Shown here: in pieces, positions 1-7,400 of the stretch
Numbering within the stretch: the stretch's first letter is position 1
Layout: every line of letters starts with the position of its first letter
Origin: an uncultured Prevotellaceae bacterium
GTDB taxonomy: Bacteria > Bacteroidota > Bacteroidia > Bacteroidales > Bacteroidaceae
Direction: 5' to 3'
NCBI GenBank assembly: GCA_900316505.1
Contig: ONDH01000006.1
Coordinates: forward strand, 1 to 64,000
DNA: 64,000 nt
Translations under genes and position numbers: made by a program
Notes under the pieces: model-generated
Database searches by the model: none
Told to the model about the DNA's origin: nothing
The model's input: the letters and a program-made list of their open reading frames with translations, nothing else

Positions 1-1
1 G

Positions 2-1447
2 AACATCTACCGCTGTGACACGCTCACCGCCTCCCCCCTGATGGAGATAGAGCTGGACAGGCAGGCAATGCCCGAGGGGGTGAACCAGATGACGGTGTTT
101 GACAGCAGGGGCGCGATTATGGCGGAAAGGCTGTTCTTCCTGTGCCCCAAGCCCGACAAGTCAGACAGCATACGTGTCACCGCCATCACCCAGAGGCTGA
201 AGCCCTGCGGCAAGGTGGAGATGGAACTGAAGACACGTCCCAACGCCAACCTGTCCTTCTCAGCGATTGATGCAAAGACGATGACGAACGGCAAGCAGGG
301 GAACATGAAGACTTGGATGCTGCTGAGTTCTGAAGTGAGGGGATATATCAATAATGTGGATTACTACTTCGAGGCAGACGACAAGGAACACAGGCAGAAT
401 GCCGACCTGCTGATGCTGACGCAGGGCTGGCGACGTTATGACTGGCGGCTGATGTCAGAACTGTACACCTTCCGAAAGGCGCAGCCCATTGAGGACCAGT
501 TCTACCTGTATGGCAAGCTGAATGTCTATCGCAAACGGAACCCCGTTTCAAACGTGCACATGTATGTGAGCCTCTACAACGAGAAGGGTCAGAGCCTCAT
601 TGGCAATGCAGTGACCGATTCGGTGGGCAACTATGCCTTCAAACTGCCGTTCATAGATGGTGAATGGAAGATGAACATCTACACCACAAGAGACATCAAG
701 AAGAAGAACAAGGCAAAAGAAAAGAGGAAGACCTACTATGTGGGCATCGACAGGCAGTTCTCACCCGAAGCGAGGTATCTCACCCCCGAGGAACGGGAGA
801 TACTGCATCCGCTCAAACCGAACGCCTTCGTAAAAAAGTTAGGGGAGGAACTGGGTGAAGAAGACGAGTTCATCCCCATCACGGAAAAAGACCACGTGCT
901 GCAGAACGTGACGGTGAAAGCGAAGAGACGCTACTTCACCAATGATGACTGGCGCTTCAAGAATGAGGCGTATGGTCGTCAGTATGCAACATTGTACTAT
1001 GACATAGATAAGGAACTGGATGATATTCTTGATAGGGGAGATTTAAGTTATGCCATGCTGAACAGATATGACGGACGTAGCATCGACTGGATTATTGACA
1101 ACAATGATCGTCCTCTTCTGAACATCAGACCGATATGGCAATACTATATGGATGAGGTGAAATCCATGTATATCGTTCCTGATGACCCACGAGCCACAGA
1201 CAACCGTGTAGCAATCTACATTTACCTGCACACTTTTTTCTCCTCCGAGAGCAACAAGGGACTCCGCCGCACCTACTTTCAGGGCTTCAACCAAGCCTCC
1301 ACATTCAAGACGGAGGACTACAGCGTGATACCTCCTATGGCGGACTTCCGCCGCACCATCTGGTGGCAGCCCGACATCACCACCGATGCACAGGGCAAAG
1401 CCAAGGTGGAGTTCTTCAACTTTATGGATTATGAAACAAATTACTGA
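2..1447 (+). CDS. C-terminal part of a large secreted MG2/TonB-plug-like protein (5' partial, altered 3' end)
   Basis: The reading frame is open to the left edge, so the gene starts outside the window. The visible part resembles the C-terminal half of very large Bacteroidales envelope proteins that combine macroglobulin-like, carboxypeptidase-regulatory-like and TonB-plug-like modules: a LLMLTQGWRRYDW segment, a beta-sandwich segment near residues 165-210 (YGKLNVYRKRNPVSNVHMYV), and the typical closing block WWQPDITTDAQGKAKVEFFN. In this family FFN is normally followed by a further beta-sandwich of several dozen residues; here it runs into MDYETNY and stops. The end is therefore probably truncated or replaced, perhaps by the insertion that brought the neighbouring RNA and phage-like genes. 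Function is unknown; outer-membrane or periplasmic location is inferred from the family. Confidence 0.6.
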   Translation, partial: NIYRCDTLTASPLMEIELDRQAMPEGVNQMTVFDSRGAIMAERLFFLCPKPDKSDSIRVTAITQRLKPCGKVEMELKTRPNANLSFSAIDAKTMTNGKQGNMKTWMLLSSEVRGYINNVDYYFEADDKEHRQNADLLMLTQGWRRYDWRLMSELYTFRKAQPIEDQFYLYGKLNVYRKRNPVSNVHMYVSLYNEKGQSLIGNAVTDSVGNYAFKLPFIDGEWKMNIYTTRDIKKKNKAKEKRKTYYVGIDRQFSPEARYLTPEEREILHPLKPNAFVKKLGEELGEEDEFIPITEKDHVLQNVTVKAKRRYFTNDDWRFKNEAYGRQYATLYYDIDKELDDILDRGDLSYAMLNRYDGRSIDWIIDNNDRPLLNIRPIWQYYMDEVKSMYIVPDDPRATDNRVAIYIYLHTFFSSESNKGLRRTYFQGFNQASTFKTEDYSVIPPMADFRRTIWWQPDITTDAQGKAKVEFFNFMDYETNY

Positions 1448-1481
1448 AAGACAATGAGTCCATAAAATATTCACAAAACAT

Positions 1482-1512
1482 TTTGACGTGTGAATAATTT
1501 CATGTATATTTG
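1482..1512 (+). promoter_or_regulatory. Bacteroidetes sigma-ABfr promoter of the RNA candidate
   Basis: TTTG at 1482-1485 is followed after exactly 19 bases by TATATTTG at 1505-1512, matching the TTTG-N19..21-TAnnTTTG consensus. Transcription would start near 1517. No protein gene begins within 290 bases, which suits a promoter for a non-coding RNA. Confidence 0.75.
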
Positions 1513-1516
1513 CACG

Positions 1517-1735
1517 ACATAAGATAATAGAAAGAGCAACCGACAGCTTTCTCGAAGGTCTCTCGAACTGCAATTCAAAAAATAGACTTCATAGAAGCGA
1601 AAGGCTGCCTGCTCACGCATCCACAACGGAGGCGTGGGCTTTGGCAGTTATAACATTCTATGAAAGGTAATTGCAGACCTGAGAGACTTTGTTGTACTCC
1701 CAAATCACAGTCCACGCCCTCCGTTTCTTTTCCAT
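1517..1735 (+). ncRNA. Rod-shaped RNA, candidate 6S-like RNA
   Basis: Downstream of a strong promoter the sequence folds into one long interrupted hairpin. Paired segments, from outside in: GAGCAAC (1534-1540) with GTTG/CTC (1691-1699); GTCTCTC (1558-1564) with GAGAGAC (1681-1687); CTGCAATT (1568-1575) with AATTGCAG (1669-1676); CATAGAA (1590-1596) with TTCTATG (1656-1662); CTGCC (1605-1609) with GGCAG (1643-1647); CACGC (1614-1618) with GCGTG (1632-1636). A large asymmetric bubble lies between the third and fourth helices. A long rod with a central bubble is the hallmark of 6S RNA, which mimics an open promoter and binds RNA polymerase. No ORF fits the region. The apical loop region is also complementary to a 3' stretch near 1710-1722. 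The 3' end is not clear; no good terminator is seen. The identification rests on my hand folding, not on a covariance search. Confidence 0.55.
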
Positions 1736-1741
1736 TTGTTG

Positions 1742-1776
1742 TAGAGATTAGAGTTTAGGATTTAGAGTTTAGAGAT
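1742..1776 (+). repeat. Five heptamers of the TAGAGTT type
   Basis: Five perfect 7-base steps, each starting with TAG (TAGAGAT, TAGAGTT, TAGGATT, TAGAGTT, TAGAGAT), lie 36 bases before the next start codon. Because 7 is not a multiple of 3, the TAG in every unit gives a stop in all three frames. Confidence 0.75.
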
Positions 1777-1811
1777 TTCTCTTTAAGCTTGATTATTTCA
1801 ACATTAGAAAA

Positions 1812-2297
1812 ATGAATAGTGAGAAAGAAGAGGGTGTCCTCGACTTGCTCAGTCGTCTGTTGGAACGTGCGCAGCAGGCGGCTGAAGACAGGCATGGCTG
1901 CCACATCAATCTGGTGTATGTGGCATCGGGAGGACAGCATATAGGAAAGATAGAGAATCAGAATATCTGTCACGGAGAAGCCGTTAAAGATGGTGAGACG
2001 AGCCAACGCGTGGAGGATGTGGTGGAGGAGAGGCTCCGTTACCACATCCAAATGGCGGGGGACAGACCGAAGGATGTGCTACGTCCATACGTGGCTGCCC
2101 GACGCGCAAAATGTGTGAAGCTGATGTCGGTGGATGAGTTTAATCGGCATTATGCTACCAACGTGGCAAAATCATCTTACTCGGATTGGGTGGGCGAGAA
2201 TCCAAAGTATTGTTATTCGGATGATGAACTAAAGCCCTACGAGGATGAGTTTCTGCGTTTGAAGGAGGGCACTTTGCCATCTCCGGTTGGCACTTGA
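1812..2297 (+). CDS. Hypothetical protein, 161 aa
   Basis: I do not recognise this protein. It is soluble, charged, rich in Glu, Asp and Arg, with no signal peptide or membrane segment; the N-terminal 30 residues look helical (EEGVLDLLSRLLERAQQAAEDR). The C-terminal third (VDEFNRHYATNVAKSSYSDWVGENPKYCYSDDELKPYEDEF) is aromatic and acidic. It sits between the RNA candidate and a terminator, upstream of phage-like genes, and may be the first gene of the same island. Codon use is not obviously foreign. Real coding status is likely because the frame is long, on the strand of its neighbours and ends just before a terminator-like hairpin. Confidence 0.55.
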   Translation: MNSEKEEGVLDLLSRLLERAQQAAEDRHGCHINLVYVASGGQHIGKIENQNICHGEAVKDGETSQRVEDVVEERLRYHIQMAGDRPKDVLRPYVAARRAKCVKLMSVDEFNRHYATNVAKSSYSDWVGENPKYCYSDDELKPYEDEFLRLKEGTLPSPVGT

Positions 2298-2362
2298 ATG
2301 TTGTGTCCGAACAGAACGGGGACTGTCTCCGAATTTTCCGAACTTTCCGAACATTTTCCGAA

Positions 2363-2395
2363 CCCTTGCGACTTGATGTTGCAGGGGCTTTTTTT
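2363..2395 (+). terminator. Probable intrinsic terminator after the 161-aa gene
   Basis: CCCTTGC (2363-2369) can pair with GCAGGG (2381-2386) with one bulged base, followed by a run of seven T. It is preceded by three spaced copies of TTCCGAAC (2335-2362), a purine/pyrimidine-biased direct repeat of unknown role. Confidence 0.5.
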
Positions 2396-2401
2396 GTGCT
2401 G

Positions 2402-2409
2402 TACCTTTG
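2402..2409 (+). promoter_or_regulatory. Promoter -7 box TACCTTTG
   Basis: A consensus TAnnTTTG box directly after the terminator. If used, transcription of the small phage-like cassette would begin near 2415 and the mRNA would carry the whole repeat block 2452-2645 as a leader of about 290 bases. Confidence 0.55.
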
Positions 2410-2451
2410 CGGTCAAATTAGTGTGGGGAACTGAATTAGGAGTGAGGAATG

Positions 2452-2570
2452 TACGATGTACGATGTACGATGAACGATGTACGATGTATGATGGAAGATG
2501 GATGATGGATGATGTACGATGAACGATGTACGATGTACGATGTACGATGGATGATGGACGATGGACGATG
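2452..2570 (+). repeat. TACGATG/GATGGAT heptamer array
   Basis: About 17 consecutive 7-base units of the form TACGATG with variants AACGATG, TATGATG, GAAGATG, GATGATG and GACGATG. The array is immediately followed by a second heptamer family (CAACTGT), so two unrelated units are joined end to end. No gene fits the region. Confidence 0.85.
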
Positions 2571-2573
2571 AGT

Positions 2574-2645
2574 CTGTCAACTGTCAATTGTCAATTGTCA
2601 ACTCTCAATTGTCAACTGTCAACTGTCAACTATCAATTGTCAACT
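2574..2645 (+). repeat. CAACTGT heptamer array
   Basis: About ten units of CAACTGT with variants CAATTGT, CAACTCT and CAACTAT. The same unit occurs within cobQ, cobU and cobT and, inverted, at the end of the methyltransferase gene near 16.1 kb. Confidence 0.9.
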
Positions 2646-2704
2646 AAGTGAAACTTGAATAAAGAAATAATACATACAAAACTTAAATTAAAATAGAATT
2701 GACA

Positions 2705-2833
2705 ATGAAAATTAAGGCAAAGGATGTGAAAGCCATTTTATGGATTTTGCGAGAGATTATCACATTATTATTAAAACTTAAAAAGGAGGACAAGAACAAT
2801 GGGAAAAAACACTTGGATGGAGAGGGTGATTGA
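2705..2833 (+). CDS. Small amphipathic/hydrophobic peptide, 42 aa
   Basis: An ATG frame of 42 codons encoding a basic N-terminus, a hydrophobic helix (ILWILREIITLLLKL) and a lysine/aspartate-rich tail. It overlaps the start of the hydrolase gene by 35 bases, and its own frame contains the strong AAGGAGG site used by that gene. Tiny hydrophobic peptides next to peptidoglycan hydrolases are common in Bacteroidales islands (the so-called smalltalk proteins); this one is of similar size and position but I cannot claim homology. A leader peptide or lysis-timing peptide are both possible. Confidence 0.4.
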   Translation: MKIKAKDVKAILWILREIITLLLKLKKEDKNNGKKHLDGEGD

Positions 2834-3419
2834 CACCCAGAAGATGTATCCAAATATCCCGAGAGGGTACAGAAACAATAATCCGCTGAACATCCGTTTC
2901 AGTACAAGGAATGATTGGCAAGGTCAACTCGGCAGAGACAAAGGTGGCATGTGCGTGTTCTATGACATGAAGTATGGAGTCCGTGCAGCCATCAAACTGA
3001 TAGCCAATTATCAGTGGAAATACAACAAACGCACTGTTCTGGACATCATCACAAGATGGGCTCCGAAGAAGGAGAACAACACGGATGCCTATATTAAGCG
3101 TGTGTGTGATTGGATGAAGTGTGAGCCGTGGTTTATTCCACGTTTCGGGTTGAATGACGAGCAGGGCGATTGCTGCCGAATGATTCAGGCAATGATGATG
3201 GTGGAGAATGGCGTTTTGCGGACAGACTTGTGCAGTTGGCGCACTATTCAAGATGCTTATGAGATGGCTTTCCCGGGTCTGCGGCCTTTCTTCTCTTGCA
3301 ATGCCCCAGACATTGCAGAGGCGTTGCCCGAAAATGGAGAGGTGGAAGAGGAACGGGTCTTTATCACCTATTATGAGGCGTTTATGGAAGATCGGAACTC
3401 GCACTTTGGAATCGTTTAA
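2799..3419 (+). CDS. Phage-type peptidoglycan hydrolase / structural protein P5-like
   Basis: The 206-aa protein carries the RGYRNNNPLNIR signature near residues 20-31 followed by W.G, a phenylalanine-rich MCVFYDMKYGVRAAIKLIANY block, and a TRWAPKKENNTDAYIKRVC block. This pattern is shared by a lysozyme-like family found in Bacteroidetes phages and islands, often annotated structural protein P5; the Asn-rich N-terminal block and GxRA helix resemble a muramidase fold. There is no signal peptide, so export would need the small membrane proteins next to it. The gene has an unusually good ribosome site for this organism (AAGGAGG about ten bases before ATG), which fits horizontal origin. It is followed after 2 bases by a holin-like gene. 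Confidence 0.65.
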   Translation: MGKNTWMERVIDTQKMYPNIPRGYRNNNPLNIRFSTRNDWQGQLGRDKGGMCVFYDMKYGVRAAIKLIANYQWKYNKRTVLDIITRWAPKKENNTDAYIKRVCDWMKCEPWFIPRFGLNDEQGDCCRMIQAMMMVENGVLRTDLCSWRTIQDAYEMAFPGLRPFFSCNAPDIAEALPENGEVEEERVFITYYEAFMEDRNSHFGIV

Positions 3420-3421
3420 GG

Positions 3422-3637
3422 ATGGCAATAATTATGAAATGGAACGTAAAAGAGATTTTGTCTGCTGTGGCTCTTGTGGTGGCAAGCATCATTGCTGTAT
3501 GGGCGATGTTGCTGCCTCCACAGGGAGAGATTGATCAAAGCATCCTTATTACGATAGCACAGTTTCTGGTGTTTGCTGCCACTCTGTTGGGGGTGGACAG
3601 CAGTGTTGATCGTATCAAACATATATTAAAGAGATGA
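3422..3637 (+). CDS. Holin-like small membrane protein, 71 aa
   Basis: Two hydrophobic helices (about residues 11-30 and 41-57) separated by a short loop with PPQGEID, and a basic C-terminal tail (DRIKHILKR). Size, topology and place directly behind a phage-type hydrolase match a holin, which would let the hydrolase reach the wall. An internal ATG three codons on (MKWNVKE) is an equally good start. No sequence family was recognised, so the call rests on topology and context. Confidence 0.55.
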   Translation: MAIIMKWNVKEILSAVALVVASIIAVWAMLLPPQGEIDQSILITIAQFLVFAATLLGVDSSVDRIKHILKR

Positions 3638-3831
3638 GAAGAATGAAGATTTCGGTGTATCGAAAGGAAATGGGTAAGTTGAGAGAAGCTTTCCCTAACA
3701 TCACCCAGCAAGGTCTCTACAAGGTTTTGCGCTATGAATCTCATTCCATTCAGGCATCGCTTATCCGATGCTATGCGATGAACCATTTGCAGAGAACGAT
3801 TTTATACACCTCTTATATGTCTATTAAATGA
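3634..3831 (+). CDS. Hypothetical small basic protein, 65 aa
   Basis: Start and stop codons overlap with the holin-like gene (ATGA), suggesting translational coupling. The protein is basic and contains a possible helix-turn-helix-like stretch (LREAFPNITQQGLYKVLRYESHS), followed by SIQASLIRCYAMNHLQRTI. It could be a small DNA-binding regulator of the cassette or an accessory protein. No family recognised. Confidence 0.45.
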   Translation: MRRMKISVYRKEMGKLREAFPNITQQGLYKVLRYESHSIQASLIRCYAMNHLQRTILYTSYMSIK

Positions 3832-3832
3832 T

Positions 3833-4396
3833 ATGCTGAGATTCACATTGACAAGACAGCTGGGCACTCCCTTCTATACATTGGGCGTGTTGGAAGAACC
3901 CACTACGGGTTTCCGATGCAAGACATTGGAACGTCCTGTGGAAGAGACGAGGAAGAACCCCAGGAAGCATTTCGTCGCTATCCCTGCAGGTGTGTACATG
4001 TTGAAGGTCGTGGCACGTGATACGGACTTCACGATAGGCTTCAGCCTGAATGGAAGTTGGCGCTATGCCGACCTGCGAGGTGATGCGTCTTTTTCGGGAA
4101 TTCCGGCTGGAAGCATCTGCATCGGCAAGTCGTTCAACGAGGAAACGGGACTGGCGGGTGCAGAAGAGGTGGGCAAGAGGCTGAGTAAATTGATAGAGTA
4201 CTTGATAGATTCGGGTGTCTTGTCGGGTAAGAGCAAGAAGGGGGAGATGATGATTGAGATTGTGCAGGATGAGTCGTTTGTCATCACTAAGGGGAAAAAA
4301 CCTGATGCTTCCAAAGGAAAGAGGACGAAACTTAATTGGGATTGTCTTGAAGAAGACGACGAAGAGAACCTTGGCATAGAATGGGAGGACGAGTGA
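3833..4396 (+). CDS. DUF5675 family protein, 187 aa
   Basis: The first 110 residues match the pattern of DUF5675: an N-terminal strand (LRFTLTRQLGTPFYTLGVL), a conserved CKTLERP segment, an AIPAGVYML turn and a small beta-rich core. Members occur in phages and in Bacteroidetes islands next to peptidoglycan hydrolases; no activity is established. The last 45 residues are a highly charged tail (KGKKPDASKGKRTK then an acidic EEDDEEN run). The gene overlaps the next one by 16 bases. Confidence 0.65.
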   Translation: MLRFTLTRQLGTPFYTLGVLEEPTTGFRCKTLERPVEETRKNPRKHFVAIPAGVYMLKVVARDTDFTIGFSLNGSWRYADLRGDASFSGIPAGSICIGKSFNEETGLAGAEEVGKRLSKLIEYLIDSGVLSGKSKKGEMMIEIVQDESFVITKGKKPDASKGKRTKLNWDCLEEDDEENLGIEWEDE

Positions 4397-4761
4397 TGAT
4401 GAACGACCTGCACATCAATTTGAAAAAAGTGGAGAGTGCGCGAAACGATGTGGAGTACTGGCTTTACGTCATCCGCGCCATCTACCTCATCTGCCCGAAG
4501 GGCTACATCGAACTGCAAGCCCTTTGCAGCGAACTGTATGGGGACAAGGCAGGAAAATATCTGTCTAGGCTGCAACTGGTGGGGGTGAAGGTGAAGGAGC
4601 CTGTCTTGATGAAATGGACGGAAGAGGGTGCATCTGTCTTAAAGAACCGCATTCTGGTGCCTTTGGCTTTCGTGGCAGGATGTTACGAGAAACTGATTGC
4701 TGCTGACTATGAAAAAGCATATGCTCTGTTTTTGGTGAGCCAATCGTGCCATGAGTTGTAA
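4381..4761 (+). CDS. Hypothetical protein, 126 aa
   Basis: A mostly helical soluble protein without signal or membrane segment. It overlaps the DUF5675 gene by 16 bases, so it is probably the last gene of the phage-derived cassette. An internal start (MMNDLHINLKK, 5 codons in) is possible. No family recognised. Confidence 0.5.
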   Translation: MGGRVMMNDLHINLKKVESARNDVEYWLYVIRAIYLICPKGYIELQALCSELYGDKAGKYLSRLQLVGVKVKEPVLMKWTEEGASVLKNRILVPLAFVAGCYEKLIAADYEKAYALFLVSQSCHEL

Positions 4762-4815
4762 CCTCATCACAAAAAAAAGTAACAACAGAGTAGGGTGGGT
4801 GAGGTGTATTTGTTG

Positions 4816-4823
4816 TAACTTTG
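4816..4823 (+). promoter_or_regulatory. Promoter -7 box TAACTTTG of the GH115 gene
   Basis: TAACTTTG lies 26 bases before the chosen ATG at 4850 and supports that start over the upstream in-frame ATG at 4751, which would lie outside the transcript. Confidence 0.7.
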
Positions 4824-4849
4824 CCGCCGTAAAATTAAAACCTATTGAC

Positions 4850-7285
4850 ATGAAACGATTATTTTCTTTTGCTGTAATGTGTGTGTGTGCTGTCATCTCA
4901 GCGGTGGCTGTGGAGCAGTTTGTGATTTTTGCCCCTCAGGGGAATGCTTTGTGCCTGACTGACCAGAAGGGCGCGATTGTGTATGACCAGAACGACTGGA
5001 AGGGTGTACACATCGCCATCGACAACCTGAAGAAAGATTTGTCGAAGGTGACGGGCAGGGAGGATTTCCCGATTGTGATTGGCACGGTGGGCAAGAGTGC
5101 TGCCATTGACAAATTGGCGAAGAAGGTGCCTGCCATCAAGGAACTGAAGGGCAAGACGGAGATGTTTGTCATCACGACGGTGAAGAATCAGTTGGTGATT
5201 GCGGGCAGTGACAAGCGCGGCACGATATATGGTATCTATGAACTGAGTCAGCAGATTGGTGTGAGCCCTTGGTATGACTGGGCAGATGTGCCTGCTGAGA
5301 AGCATGACCGACTCTATGTGAAGAGCGGTGTCTATACGGATGGCGAACCTGCTGTGAAGTATCGTGGCATCTTCCTGAACGATGAGGCTCCTTGTCTGAC
5401 AGGATGGGTGAAGGAGAATTACGGAGGATATAACCATGAGTTCTATGCCCGTGTGTTTGAACTGGTGCTGAGATTGAAGGGTAATTATATGTGGCCAGCC
5501 ATGTGGGATGCTATGTTCTATGCGGATGACCCGCTGAACATGCAGACGGCTGATGATATGGGTGTATGCATGGGTACGAGCCACCATGAGCCTTTGGCAC
5601 GTGCGCACAAGGAGTGGACGAGCCACCGCAGGGAATATGGCGCGTGGAACTACGATACGAACCAGGAAACGCTGGATAAGTTCTGGAAAGGTGGTGTGGA
5701 GCGTATGAAGCATACGGACGATGTGGTGACCATCGGTATGCGTGGTGACGGTGACGAGGCGATGGGCGACCATGCTGATGTGGCACTGCTGGAGCGCATC
5801 GTGACGAACCAGCGTAAGCTGATTGAGGAGGCAACAGGAAAGCCTGCCAAGGAGACGCCGCAGATGTGGGCACTCTATAAGGAGGTGCAGGAGTATTACG
5901 AGAAGGGCATGAATGTGCCAGACGATGTGATTCTGCTGCTGTGTGATGACAACTGGGGCAATGTGCGTGTGTTGCCTGAACAGGAATGGAACAAGGGCAC
6001 GGGTGCTTTCTCGAAGCGTCATCCCGGTGGTTATGGCTTGTACTACCATGTGGATTATGTGGGTGCGCCAAGAAACTCGAAGTTCCAGAATATCAGTCAG
6101 GTGCAGCGCATGTGGGAACAGCTGCAGTTGACCTACACGTATGGTGTGGATAAGCTTTGGATTCTGAATGTGGGTGACTTGAAACCGATGGAGTTCCCGA
6201 TTGACTTTTGGTTCAAGATGGCATGGAACCCCAACCAGTTCAATGCCTCGAATCTGATGGAATATACGGAGAGTTTCTGCCGTCAGCAGTTTGGTGAGAA
6301 ATGTGCAAAGGAGGCTGCACGCATCTTGAACCTGCAATGCAAGTATGCGCACCGCCGCACTCCCGAACAGCTGGATGCACGCACTTTTGACCTTGTGTCG
6401 GGCGAATGGAAGGAGCGTGTGGAGGAGTATGACAAGCTGGAACGTGATGCCACCATCTTGCGTGAGCTCATGCCTGTGCAGAACCGTCAGGCTTACAATG
6501 AGCTGGTTTATCACCCTGTGCGTGTGTTCTGCAATCTTTATAACATGTATTATGCGGTGGCAATGAATGGCTACTATGCCCAGCGCAAGGATGTGCGTGC
6601 CAACGAATGGGCAGATAAGGTGGAGCAGTGTTTCAATCGTGCGGCAGATCTGTGTGATGAGTACAACCACAAGATTGCAGGTGGCAAGTGGAACCACATG
6701 ATGGATGAGATATACATTGGTTACCGCTCGTGGAACAACCCTCGACAGAACACGATGCCTCAGGTGAGACGTGTGGAGGCTTCGGAAGCTGTGGCTGGTG
6801 AGGAACTGGCAATTGTGCCGAAGAAGACCATTGCCATCCTCGAAGCAGACGAGTTTGTGGGCAAGCAGGACAGCAAGGAGGCAACATGGCAGGTGGTGCC
6901 TGACTTGGGCATCTGGAAGGCAGGTGTGGCTTTGTTCCCCTACACGAAGAGCACGGAAGGTGCTGAAATATCCTTTGAATTCAATGCTTCGGAGGCAACA
7001 GAAAAGGCTACTGCCACGATTATCCTTGCCACGAACTTCCCCTTCAACGACGGGCGTGGTCAGCGCATGACGGTGATGCTTGACGGTAAGGAGGTGCAGA
7101 CAATGAACGTGAACGAGGCAAGCCGCTATGTGGTGCAGATGTCGCATGACCAGAACTTTGAATGGGAGACGACACGCATGAACAAGCAACGTGTGGCATT
7201 GCCTGCTCTGACACAAGGCAAGCACCGCTTGGCATTGCGCCCGCTCGACCCCGGTATCGTGATTGAACGCATCGTGGTGGAGTAA
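4850..7285 (+). CDS. GH115 xylan alpha-1,2-glucuronidase
   Basis: Family GH115 enzymes remove (4-O-methyl-)glucuronic acid from the backbone of glucuronoxylan. The 811-aa product has a signal peptide (residues 1-20, MKRLFSFAVMCVCAVISAVA), an N-terminal alpha/beta domain with GSDKRGTIYGIYELSQQIGVSPWYDW, and the central barrel with YRGIFLNDEAPCLTGW, LKGNYMWPAMWDAMF, MGTSHHEPLARAHKEW and LLCDDNWGNVRVLP, all characteristic of the family. The C-terminus continues through the helical domain and ends with a beta-sandwich (WEFLEAD-like AILEADEFVGK through LALRPLDPGIVIERIVVE). Length is normal for GH115. The protein should be periplasmic. It is followed by a regulator and, 3 kb on, by a GH67 enzyme for the same sugar released from oligosaccharide ends. 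Confidence 0.9.
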   Translation: MKRLFSFAVMCVCAVISAVAVEQFVIFAPQGNALCLTDQKGAIVYDQNDWKGVHIAIDNLKKDLSKVTGREDFPIVIGTVGKSAAIDKLAKKVPAIKELKGKTEMFVITTVKNQLVIAGSDKRGTIYGIYELSQQIGVSPWYDWADVPAEKHDRLYVKSGVYTDGEPAVKYRGIFLNDEAPCLTGWVKENYGGYNHEFYARVFELVLRLKGNYMWPAMWDAMFYADDPLNMQTADDMGVCMGTSHHEPLARAHKEWTSHRREYGAWNYDTNQETLDKFWKGGVERMKHTDDVVTIGMRGDGDEAMGDHADVALLERIVTNQRKLIEEATGKPAKETPQMWALYKEVQEYYEKGMNVPDDVILLLCDDNWGNVRVLPEQEWNKGTGAFSKRHPGGYGLYYHVDYVGAPRNSKFQNISQVQRMWEQLQLTYTYGVDKLWILNVGDLKPMEFPIDFWFKMAWNPNQFNASNLMEYTESFCRQQFGEKCAKEAARILNLQCKYAHRRTPEQLDARTFDLVSGEWKERVEEYDKLERDATILRELMPVQNRQAYNELVYHPVRVFCNLYNMYYAVAMNGYYAQRKDVRANEWADKVEQCFNRAADLCDEYNHKIAGGKWNHMMDEIYIGYRSWNNPRQNTMPQVRRVEASEAVAGEELAIVPKKTIAILEADEFVGKQDSKEATWQVVPDLGIWKAGVALFPYTKSTEGAEISFEFNASEATEKATATIILATNFPFNDGRGQRMTVMLDGKEVQTMNVNEASRYVVQMSHDQNFEWETTRMNKQRVALPALTQGKHRLALRPLDPGIVIERIVVE

Positions 7286-7375
7286 AATCCGTTCCATTTT
7301 GGAAACAAAAACGGCTTCTGCAGTCGTGATGATGAAAAAAACAGCGTAAAAATGTTCGAAATGAATAATTTTTAC

Positions 7376-7383
7376 TAATTTTG
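7376..7383 (+). promoter_or_regulatory. Promoter -7 box TAATTTTG of the split regulator gene
   Basis: TAATTTTG is placed 17 bases before the ATG at 7401. No good -33 element is visible, suggesting weak or activated transcription. Confidence 0.55.
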
Positions 7384-7400
7384 CATCATCAAAGGATATA

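Noticed and set aside
2237..2587. Minus-strand frame with VHRPSSIVHRTS repeats
   Set aside because: It is a translation of the heptamer array and has no independent support.
2452..2645. Possible CRISPR array
   Set aside because: The units are 7 bp without spacers; there is no repeat-spacer alternation and no cas gene in the window.
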